DNA of 64,000 nucleotides from Atlantibacter sp032062175 (lineage in GTDB: Bacteria; Pseudomonadota; Gammaproteobacteria; Enterobacterales; Enterobacteriaceae): contig NZ_DAMBQK010000004.1 of the NCBI RefSeq assembly GCF_032062175.1, positions 62,001 to 126,000 on the forward strand, in the 5' to 3' direction. Shown here piece after piece: positions 36,015-43,528 of this stretch. Position 1 is the stretch's first letter, and every line of letters begins with the position of its first letter. Under the pieces are notes generated by a model. It saw nothing but the letters and a program-made list of their open reading frames with translations. It was not told the DNA's origin and searched no databases. The translations under genes and the position numbers were made by a program.

Positions 36015-37490
36015 ATGAATACACAACAACTGGCGAAACTGCGTTCTATCGTGCCCGAGATGCGTCGCGTCCGGCACATTCATTTTGTCGGCATCGGCGG
36101 TGCTGGCATGGGCGGTATTGCCGAAGTGCTGGCGAATGAAGGGTATCAAATTAGCGGGTCCGACCTGGCACCCAACCCGGTAACCCAGCAACTGGCTGAT
36201 TTAGGCGCCACGATTTATTTCAACCATCGCCCCGAAAACGTCAGCGACGCCAGCGTGGTGGTGGTCTCAAGCGCGATTTCCGCGGATAACCCGGAAATCG
36301 TCGCGGCCCATGAAGCGCGTATCCCGGTGATCCGCCGCGCGGAAATGCTGGCCGAATTAATGCGTTTTCGTCACGGCATCGCCATTGCCGGGACACACGG
36401 TAAAACCACGACCACGGCAATGGTATCCAGTATTTACGCGGAAGCAGGCCTGGACCCGACGTTTGTCAACGGCGGCCTGGTGAAAGCGGCGGGCGTACAC
36501 GCGCGCCTGGGCCACAGCCGTTACCTGATTGCTGAAGCGGATGAGAGCGACGCGTCGTTCCTGCATCTTCAACCGATGGTCTCTATTGTGACCAATATCG
36601 AAGCCGACCATATGGATACCTACCAGGGTGACTTCGAGAACTTAAAACAGACCTTTATTAACTTCCTGCACAACCTGCCGTTTTATGGCCGTGCGGTGAT
36701 GTGCGTTGACGACCCGGTGATCCGCGAGCTGTTGCCGCGCGTTGGGCGTCAGACCACCACGTATGGCTTTAGCGAAGATGCCGACGTGCGCGTTGAGCAG
36801 TATGTGCAGAAAGGCCCGCAGGGCAACTTTATTATCATTCGCCAGGATAAACCGGAGCTGCACGTTACGCTGAATGCGCCGGGCCGCCATAACGCGCTCA
36901 ACGCCGCCGCAGCGGTGGCGGTTGCGACCGAAGAAGGCATTGAGGATGACGCCATCCTGCGGGCGCTGGAAAGCTTCCAGGGCACCGGTCGTCGCTTTGA
37001 TTTCCTGGGCGAATTCCCGCTGGCGGCCGTGAACGAGAAACCGGGCACCGCGATGCTGGTGGATGATTACGGTCATCACCCAACAGAAGTGGACGCCACT
37101 ATTAAAGCGGCGCGGGCAGGCTGGCCGGATAAAAACCTGGTCATGATTTTTCAGCCGCACCGTTATACCCGTACCCGCGATCTGTATGACGACTTCGCCA
37201 ACGTGCTGTCGCAGGTCGACGCGCTGTTAATGCTGGATGTGTATTCCGCAGGCGAGGCGGCGATCCCCGGTGCGGATAGCCGTTCGCTGTGCCGCACTAT
37301 TCGTGGGCGCGGCAAAATCGACCCGATTCTGGTTTCCGAGCCGAAACAGGTCGCTGAAATGCTGGCGCCGGTGTTAACCGGCAACGATTTAATTCTGGTG
37401 CAGGGCGCCGGGAACATCGGCAAGATTGCTCGCCACCTGGCTGAAGTAAAGTTGCAGCCGCAAACGCGTGAGGATGAGCAACATGGCTGA
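36015..37490 (+). CDS. murC: UDP-MurNAc:L-alanine ligase MurC
   Basis: MurC adds L-alanine to UDP-MurNAc, the first peptide-stem step. The 491-residue protein (E. coli 491) has the dinucleotide-like loop FVGIGGAGMGGIAEVL near 24, the ATP loop GTHGKTTTTAMV near 124, and VDDYGHHPTEV near 345. The 71-bp gap after murG is the widest spacing inside the cluster so far. It overlaps ddlB by eight bases. Confidence 0.97.
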   Translation: MNTQQLAKLRSIVPEMRRVRHIHFVGIGGAGMGGIAEVLANEGYQISGSDLAPNPVTQQLADLGATIYFNHRPENVSDASVVVVSSAISADNPEIVAAHEARIPVIRRAEMLAELMRFRHGIAIAGTHGKTTTTAMVSSIYAEAGLDPTFVNGGLVKAAGVHARLGHSRYLIAEADESDASFLHLQPMVSIVTNIEADHMDTYQGDFENLKQTFINFLHNLPFYGRAVMCVDDPVIRELLPRVGRQTTTYGFSEDADVRVEQYVQKGPQGNFIIIRQDKPELHVTLNAPGRHNALNAAAAVAVATEEGIEDDAILRALESFQGTGRRFDFLGEFPLAAVNEKPGTAMLVDDYGHHPTEVDATIKAARAGWPDKNLVMIFQPHRYTRTRDLYDDFANVLSQVDALLMLDVYSAGEAAIPGADSRSLCRTIRGRGKIDPILVSEPKQVAEMLAPVLTGNDLILVQGAGNIGKIARHLAEVKLQPQTREDEQHG

Positions 37491-38403
37491 GAAAATTGCA
37501 GTGCTGCTTGGCGGCTTTTCCGCCGAGCGTGAGGTCTCTTTACAGTCCGGCGCAGCGGTGCTGAAAGGGCTGCGCGAAGGTGGCGTTGATGCCTATGCGG
37601 TCGATCCGCGCGACACACCGGTTACTACCCTGAAAGAAGAAGGCTTCGATAAAGTCTTTATCGCCCTGCATGGCCGGGGCGGTGAAGACGGGACGTTGCA
37701 GGGGCTGCTGGAGTTTATGGATCTGCCGTATACCGGCAGCGGCGTGATGGCTTCGGCGATCACCATGGACAAACAGCGCACAAAATTGCTCTGGAAAGGT
37801 GCGGGACTGCCGGTCGCGCCCTGGGTCGGGTTAACGCGTAAAGCGTTCAGCGCTGGGCTTGATGGCGCTACGTGCCAGGCGATTGCGGAACTCGGTTTGC
37901 CGTTAATCGTTAAGCCCAGCCGTGAAGGCTCCAGCGTGGGCATGTCGAAAGTCGACACGTCAGAAACCTTGGATGCCGCACTGGCTTTAGCGTTCGAACA
38001 TGACGAAGAAGTGCTGGTTGAGAAGTGGCTGAGTGGCCCGGAATTTACGGTGGCGATCCTCGGTGAAGAAATTTTACCGTCGATTCGTATTCAACCCGCT
38101 GGAACCTTCTATGATTATGAGGCCAAGTATCTCTCTGATGATACTCAATATTTCTGCCCGTCAGGCTTGGAAGCCGATCGTGAAAGTGCGCTGAACGCGC
38201 TGGTGCTTCAGGCCTGGAACGCGCTGGGTTGCCAGGGTTGGGGACGGGTTGACGTGATGCTGGATAGCGATGGCGCGTTTTATTTACTGGAAGTGAATAC
38301 CGCGCCGGGAATGACCAGCCACAGTCTTGTTCCCATGGCGGCGCGCCAGGCGGGACTGAGTTTTTCACAGTTAGTTGTCCGTATTCTGGCATTGGCGGAG
38401 TGA
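37483..38403 (+). CDS. ddlB: D-alanine:D-alanine ligase B
   Basis: DdlB joins two D-alanines with ATP. It is an ATP-grasp enzyme of 306 residues (E. coli 306): AVLLGGFSAEREVSL at the N-terminus, VKPSREGSSVGMSKV near 144-158 for ATP binding, and FYLLEVNTAPGMTSHS near 267-282 for metal and substrate binding. The frame opens five codons earlier; ATG 37483 (MAEKIAVLLGG) matches the family and lies inside the end of murC. It precedes ftsQ by one base. Confidence 0.96.
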   Translation: MAEKIAVLLGGFSAEREVSLQSGAAVLKGLREGGVDAYAVDPRDTPVTTLKEEGFDKVFIALHGRGGEDGTLQGLLEFMDLPYTGSGVMASAITMDKQRTKLLWKGAGLPVAPWVGLTRKAFSAGLDGATCQAIAELGLPLIVKPSREGSSVGMSKVDTSETLDAALALAFEHDEEVLVEKWLSGPEFTVAILGEEILPSIRIQPAGTFYDYEAKYLSDDTQYFCPSGLEADRESALNALVLQAWNALGCQGWGRVDVMLDSDGAFYLLEVNTAPGMTSHSLVPMAARQAGLSFSQLVVRILALAE

Positions 38404-38404
38404 T

Positions 38405-39235
38405 ATGTCGCAGGCGGCGCTAAACACCCGAAACCGGCCTGAGGAAGTCACGACCTCGAGCCGCAATAATGGAACGCGACTTGCAGGAATATTGTTTCTG
38501 CTGGCCGTGTTATGTACCGTGTTTTTTGGCGGTTGGGTGGTATTGGGCTGGATGGAAGACGCGCAGCGTCTTCCTTTATCAAAGCTGGTAGTGACCGGAG
38601 ACCGGCACTACACGCGCAATGATGATATTCGTCAGTCGATTCTGGCCTTAGGTTCGCCAGGAACGTTTATGACCCAGGACGTCAATATCATTCAGCAGCA
38701 AATCGAACGTTTGCCATGGATCAAGCAGGCGAGCGTAAGAAAGCAGTGGCCGGACGAATTGAAGATTCATCTGGTTGAATATGTGCCCATAGCACGTTGG
38801 AATGACCAGCACATGATTGACGCGCAGGGAAATGCGTTCAGCGTGCCGGCTTCGCGAACCAGCAAACAGATTTTACCGATGCTGTATGGCCCGGAAGGCA
38901 GTGAAAACGAAGTGCTGCAGGGTTATCGCGATATGGGACAAGTGCTGGCGAAGGACAGGTTCACGGTTAAGGAAGCGGCGATGACCGCTCGTCGCTCCTG
39001 GCAATTGACGCTGACAAATGACATCAAGCTCAATCTGGGCAGAGGCGATACGATGAAACGTCTGGCGCGGTTTGTAGAACTTTACCCGGTTCTGCAACAG
39101 CAGTCGCAGGCTGACGCAAAACGAATCAGTTATGTCGACTTGCGCTACGACTCAGGCGCGGCGGTGGGTTGGATACCCGCGCCAGTTGAAGAACCTAATC
39201 AGCAACAGAATCAGGCACAGGCAGAACAACAATGA
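38405..39235 (+). CDS. ftsQ: Cell division protein FtsQ
   Basis: FtsQ is a bitopic divisome protein that recruits FtsL and FtsB. It is 276 residues (E. coli 276): a cytoplasmic tail, one transmembrane segment (about 27-48), the periplasmic POTRA domain (LPLSKLVVTGDRHYTRNDDI onward) and the beta domain. ATG 38405 (MSQAALNTRNR) is the family start; the open frame extends ten codons into ddlB. The C-terminus is glutamine-rich. Overlaps ftsA by four bases. Confidence 0.96.
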   Translation: MSQAALNTRNRPEEVTTSSRNNGTRLAGILFLLAVLCTVFFGGWVVLGWMEDAQRLPLSKLVVTGDRHYTRNDDIRQSILALGSPGTFMTQDVNIIQQQIERLPWIKQASVRKQWPDELKIHLVEYVPIARWNDQHMIDAQGNAFSVPASRTSKQILPMLYGPEGSENEVLQGYRDMGQVLAKDRFTVKEAAMTARRSWQLTLTNDIKLNLGRGDTMKRLARFVELYPVLQQQSQADAKRISYVDLRYDSGAAVGWIPAPVEEPNQQQNQAQAEQQ

Positions 39236-40488
39236 TCAAGGCGACGGACAGAAAACTGGTAGTTGGACTAGAGATCGGGACCGCAAAGGTCGCCGCTTTA
39301 GTAGGGGAAGTTCTGCCCGACGGTATGGTCAATATTATTGGCGTCGGGAGTTGCCCCTCCCGTGGCATGGACAAAGGCGGGGTAAACGATCTGGAGTCGG
39401 TGGTGAAATGCGTACAGCGCGCCATCGACCAGGCAGAACTGATGGCGGATTGCCAGATTTCTTCGGTGTATCTGGCGCTATCGGGTAAGCACATCAGTTG
39501 CCAGAACGAAATCGGTATGGTGCCGATTTCGGAAGAGGAAGTGACCCAGGAAGACGTTGAGAACGTCGTCCATACGGCCAAATCGGTGCGTGTGCGCGAT
39601 GAACACCGCGTTCTGCATGTCATTCCCCAGGAATATGCCATCGATTATCAGGAAGGCATTAAAAATCCGGTCGGGTTATCGGGCGTACGCATGCAGGCTA
39701 AGGTACATTTGATCACCTGCCACAACGATATGGCAAAAAACATTGTCAAAGCGGTTGAACGATGTGGCCTTAAAGTTGACCAACTCATTTTCGCCGGTCT
39801 TGCGGCGAGCTATTCGGTGCTGACCGAGGATGAACGTGAACTTGGCGTCTGTGTCGTGGATATCGGCGGTGGTACAATGGATATCGCCGTATATACCGGC
39901 GGTGCGCTGCGTCATACCAAAGTGATCCCGTATGCCGGGAACGTGGTGACCAGCGATATCGCCTACGCCTTCGGCACGCCGCCGAGCGATGCCGAGGCGA
40001 TTAAAGTGCGCCACGGCTGCGCGCTGGGATCGATTGTCGGTAAAGACGAAAGCGTCGAAGTGCCAAGCGTGGGCGGGCGTCCGCCGCGCAGTTTACAGCG
40101 TCAAACGCTTGCCGAGGTGATAGAGCCGCGTTATACCGAGTTGCTCAACCTCGTGAATGAAGAAATTTTGCAATTGCAGGAGCAGTTGCGTCAGCAAGGG
40201 GTGAAACACCATCTTGCGGCTGGCATCGTCTTAACCGGCGGCGCAGCACAAATTGAAGGCCTCGCCGCCTGTGCGCAACGCGTATTCCATACGCAGGTGC
40301 GCATCGGGCAGCCATTGAATATTACCGGTCTTACTGACTATGCTCAGGAGCCTTACTATTCGACGGCGGTAGGCCTGTTGCACTACGGGAAAGAAACCCA
40401 TCTCAGTGGTGAAACAGAAACGGAAAAACGGACTTCAGTCGGCTCGTGGATTAAACGACTCAACGGTTGGCTGCGAAAAGAGTTTTAA
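39232..40488 (+). CDS. ftsA: Divisome actin-like protein FtsA
   Basis: FtsA tethers FtsZ to the membrane and recruits later divisome proteins. It is an actin-fold ATPase of 418 residues (E. coli 420). Nucleotide-binding stretches include VGLEIGTAKVAALVG near residue 11, VVDIGGGTMDIAVY near 207 and LTGGAAQIEGL near 335. The C-terminal amphipathic membrane-targeting helix SVGSWIKRLNGWLRKEF is intact; the two-residue shortening lies in the linker just before it. Starts in an ATGA overlap with ftsQ. Confidence 0.97.
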   Translation: MIKATDRKLVVGLEIGTAKVAALVGEVLPDGMVNIIGVGSCPSRGMDKGGVNDLESVVKCVQRAIDQAELMADCQISSVYLALSGKHISCQNEIGMVPISEEEVTQEDVENVVHTAKSVRVRDEHRVLHVIPQEYAIDYQEGIKNPVGLSGVRMQAKVHLITCHNDMAKNIVKAVERCGLKVDQLIFAGLAASYSVLTEDERELGVCVVDIGGGTMDIAVYTGGALRHTKVIPYAGNVVTSDIAYAFGTPPSDAEAIKVRHGCALGSIVGKDESVEVPSVGGRPPRSLQRQTLAEVIEPRYTELLNLVNEEILQLQEQLRQQGVKHHLAAGIVLTGGAAQIEGLAACAQRVFHTQVRIGQPLNITGLTDYAQEPYYSTAVGLLHYGKETHLSGETETEKRTSVGSWIKRLNGWLRKEF

Positions 40489-40548
40489 TTTTAAAAGAGA
40501 CTGCTGAGTTTGCGGTCTCAGGCGACAGGCACAAAACGGAGAGAAACT

Positions 40549-41700
40549 ATGTTTGAACCTATGGAACTGACCAATGACGCGGTGATTAAAGTCATCGGCG
40601 TCGGCGGTGGCGGTGGTAATGCCGTCGAACACATGGTGCGCGAGCGCATCGAAGGTGTGGAATTCTTCGCGGTAAATACCGATGCCCAGGCATTGCGTAA
40701 GACCGCAGTAGGACAGACTATCCAGATTGGTAGCGGGATCACCAAGGGCCTTGGCGCGGGTGCGAATCCTGAAGTGGGCCGTAATGCTGCGGATGAAGAC
40801 CGCGAAGCGCTGCGCGCTGCCCTGGATGGCGCAGACATGGTGTTTATCGCGGCTGGTATGGGCGGTGGTACGGGTACGGGCGCTGCGCCAGTGGTGGCTG
40901 AAGTCGCCAAAGACCTCGGCATTCTGACCGTTGCGGTTGTGACAAAACCATTCAACTTCGAAGGCAAGAAGCGTATGGCCTTCGCAGAGCAGGGGATCAC
41001 CGAGCTGTCCAAGCACGTGGACTCGCTGATCACTATCCCTAACGACAAATTACTGAAAGTGCTTGGCCGCGGCATCTCTCTGCTGGACGCGTTTGGCGCA
41101 GCTAACGATGTACTGAAAGGTGCAGTCCAGGGCATCGCGGAACTGATCACCCGTCCGGGCCTGATGAACGTCGACTTTGCCGACGTGCGTACCGTGATGT
41201 CTGAAATGGGTTACGCCATGATGGGCTCCGGCGTGGCAAGCGGTGAAGACCGTGCGGAAGAAGCAGCCGAAATGGCGATCTCCTCTCCGCTGCTGGAAGA
41301 TATCGATCTGTCCGGCGCACGCGGCGTTCTGGTTAACATCACCGCGGGCTTCGACCTGCGTCTGGATGAGTTTGAAACCGTGGGTAACACCATTCGTGCG
41401 TTTGCGTCTGATAACGCCACCGTGGTTATCGGTACGTCCCTTGACCCGGATATGAATGACGAACTGCGCGTAACCGTTGTTGCGACCGGTATCGGCATGG
41501 ATAAACGCCCGGAAATCACCCTGGTGACTAACAAGCAGACCCAGCAGCCGGTAATGGATCGTTACCAGCAGCACGGTATGGCACCGCTGCAGCAGGAACA
41601 AAAACCAGCAGCGAAAGCGGTTAACGACACCACGCCGCAAGTGGCTAAAGAACCGGATTATTTAGATATTCCGGCGTTTTTGCGTAAACAGGCTGACTAA
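40549..41700 (+). CDS. ftsZ: Cell division GTPase FtsZ
   Basis: FtsZ is the tubulin-like GTPase that forms the division ring. It is 383 residues (E. coli 383), with the GTP signature GGGTGTGAAPVVAEV near 104-118 and VIGVGGGGGNAVEHM near the N-terminus. After the variable Gln-rich linker (QQHGMAPLQQEQKP) comes the conserved C-terminal peptide LDIPAFLRKQAD, which binds FtsA, ZipA and others. The frame opens 13 codons earlier; ATG 40549 has GGAGAG upstream. Confidence 0.98.
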   Translation: MFEPMELTNDAVIKVIGVGGGGGNAVEHMVRERIEGVEFFAVNTDAQALRKTAVGQTIQIGSGITKGLGAGANPEVGRNAADEDREALRAALDGADMVFIAAGMGGGTGTGAAPVVAEVAKDLGILTVAVVTKPFNFEGKKRMAFAEQGITELSKHVDSLITIPNDKLLKVLGRGISLLDAFGAANDVLKGAVQGIAELITRPGLMNVDFADVRTVMSEMGYAMMGSGVASGEDRAEEAAEMAISSPLLEDIDLSGARGVLVNITAGFDLRLDEFETVGNTIRAFASDNATVVIGTSLDPDMNDELRVTVVATGIGMDKRPEITLVTNKQTQQPVMDRYQQHGMAPLQQEQKPAAKAVNDTTPQVAKEPDYLDIPAFLRKQAD

Positions 41701-41714
41701 GAATAAACCGGAAG

Positions 41715-41743
41715 TTGGGGTTCAGCGCTCTTTGTGCTAAACT
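41715..41743 (+). promoter_or_regulatory. lpxC promoter
   Basis: TTGGGG (41715-41720) and TAAACT (41738-41743) are 17 bp apart, about 60 bp before lpxC, in the position of the E. coli lpxC promoter. No terminator is seen between ftsZ and lpxC. Confidence 0.6.
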
Positions 41744-41801
41744 GCGCTGCCGATTGTGATATACACTCTCGGTTGTATAGGTTATTTGGCGAGATTATAC
41801 G

Positions 41802-42719
41802 ATGATCAAACAAAGGACTCTTAAACGTATCGTTCAGGCGACTGGCGTCGGTTTACATACCGGCAAGAAAGTCACGCTGACGTTACGCCCTGCGCCGGCA
41901 AATACCGGGGTCATCTATCGTCGCACCGACTTGAATCCTCCGGTAGATTTCCCGGCTGATGCCAAATCTGTGCGTGATACCATGCTCTGTACTTGCCTGG
42001 TCAACGAGCATGACGTACGGATTTCTACCGTTGAGCACCTGAACGCCGCTTTAGCGGGCCTGGGAATCGACAACATCGTTATCGAAGTTGACGCCCCGGA
42101 AATCCCGATTATGGATGGTAGTGCTGCGCCGTTCGTCTATCTACTGCTTGATGCCGGTATCGATGAACTTAAAGTGGCCAAGAAATTTGTTCGCATCAAA
42201 GAAACCGTTCGCGTGGAAGACGGTGACAAATGGGCTGAATTCAAGCCGTACAATGGTTTTTCGTTGGACTTCACCATCGATTTTAACCATCCGGCAATTG
42301 ATGCCAGCACCCAGCGTTACCAGATGAACTTCTCCGCTGATGCGTTTATGCGTCAAATCAGCCGCGCGCGCACCTTTGGTTTTATGCGTGATATCGAGTA
42401 TCTGCAATCCCGTGGTTTGTGCCTGGGTGGCAGCTTCGATTGTGCCATCGTTGTTGATGATTATCGCGTACTGAACGAAGACGGCCTGCGTTTTGAAGAC
42501 GAATTTGTTCGTCACAAAATGCTGGATGCCATCGGTGACCTGTTTATGTGCGGCCACAATATTATCGGCGCGTTCACGGCCTATAAATCAGGCCATGCAC
42601 TGAACAACAAGCTGTTGCAGGCTGTGCTGGCTAAACAGGAAGCGTGGGAATTTGTGACTTTCGAAGACGAAGCAGAAATGCCGCTCGCTTTCAAAGCGCC
42701 TTCCATCGTTCTGGCGTAA
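41802..42719 (+). CDS. lpxC: UDP-3-O-acyl-GlcNAc deacetylase LpxC
   Basis: LpxC is the zinc deacetylase of the committed step of lipid A synthesis. It is 305 residues (E. coli 305). Zinc ligands lie in STVEHLNAALAG (His near 79) and RHKMLDAIGDLFMCG (His and Asp near 238-242); the His in KSGHALNN near 265 is the catalytic one in E. coli. The alanine-rich C-terminus LAFKAPSIVLA resembles the tail used for FtsH-dependent proteolysis in E. coli, the main way LpxC level is set. Confidence 0.97.
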   Translation: MIKQRTLKRIVQATGVGLHTGKKVTLTLRPAPANTGVIYRRTDLNPPVDFPADAKSVRDTMLCTCLVNEHDVRISTVEHLNAALAGLGIDNIVIEVDAPEIPIMDGSAAPFVYLLLDAGIDELKVAKKFVRIKETVRVEDGDKWAEFKPYNGFSLDFTIDFNHPAIDASTQRYQMNFSADAFMRQISRARTFGFMRDIEYLQSRGLCLGGSFDCAIVVDDYRVLNEDGLRFEDEFVRHKMLDAIGDLFMCGHNIIGAFTAYKSGHALNNKLLQAVLAKQEAWEFVTFEDEAEMPLAFKAPSIVLA

Positions 42720-42734
42720 GACGCACTTCATAAT

Positions 42735-42788
42735 ACGGCTGGTTTTTTCTGGTACTCTCTCCGATCAGAAAAGCTGGCCGTTTTTTTA
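42735..42788 (+). terminator. lpxC terminator
   Basis: Long imperfect stem: CGGCTGG with a TTTTTTCTG arm pairs with CAGAAAAG and CTGGCCG, then seven T. It closes the dcw-lpxC transcript. The 180 bp that follow to secM hold no other gene. Confidence 0.7.
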
Positions 42789-42965
42789 TTGTCCTTTTCA
42801 AAAAATCTTTTCCGGCTCAATGGGTTTAACTGCCGATTTCTTGTCCGATTCTCTTGCCTTAGCGTCTGATTAGTGCTGTCTGGCTGCGAGAATGATGATA
42901 ATATTTGTGCGCAAATTTAATGATTAACGAACGACGGAAACATTTCGTCTGTTCTGGTGGGTAAC

Positions 42966-43469
42966 GTGTCTGGACTTTTGACCTGTTGGCGACAAATTGG
43001 CAGACGTTTTTTTTGGCCGCATCTCTTGTTGGGGATGGTCGCGGCAAGCCTTGGGCTGCCTGCGTTAAATAACAGCGCCGAACCAGAATTACCCGCTAAA
43101 GCCTCGACCCGCAATATTGATAATCAGCAGCCGTTTAATTTTGATACCCTGGCGTTGCAGCAGACGGTTCGTCGCCCTTCGTTTTCCGTGGATTACTGGC
43201 ATCAACATGCCATTCGCACCGTAATTCGCCACCTGACTTTCGCCATGGCACCGCAAACACTGCCGGTCGCGGAAGAGGTAAAAATCCCCCTTCAGGCACA
43301 GCAACTCGCTCTGCTTGATACTCTAAGTACGCTTCTCACGCATGAAACCCAGCCTGCGCGGGTCCTCAGCCTGCTTCCAGCCCAGGCCTGTGCCGATCGG
43401 CATTTCGCTGTCAGCCACTGGATAAGCCAGGTTAAAGGCATTCGTGCCGGTCCTCAACGCCTCAGCTAA
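42966..43469 (+). CDS. secM: SecA regulator SecM with translation-arrest peptide
   Basis: SecM is exported and stalls its own ribosome when secretion is slow, exposing the secA start. The 167-residue protein (E. coli 170) has a Sec signal (WPHLLLGMVAASLGLP) and ends with the arrest motif: Phe147, Trp152-Ile153, then GIRAGP with Arg160 and Pro163, keeping the E. coli spacing F-x4-WI-x4-GIRAGP. The start is GTG 42966 (MSGLLTCWRQ), as in E. coli; an earlier in-frame GTG at 42957 is possible. The 20 or so residues before Phe147 differ from E. coli, and a Cys is present (AQACADRHF). 59 bp separate it from secA. Confidence 0.9.
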   Translation: MSGLLTCWRQIGRRFFWPHLLLGMVAASLGLPALNNSAEPELPAKASTRNIDNQQPFNFDTLALQQTVRRPSFSVDYWHQHAIRTVIRHLTFAMAPQTLPVAEEVKIPLQAQQLALLDTLSTLLTHETQPARVLSLLPAQACADRHFAVSHWISQVKGIRAGPQRLS

Positions 43470-43528
43470 TTCTTCTATACTTCCCTTTTTTTATTTCTTC
43501 GCACAGGCGAGGCGTTTGAGATTTTATT

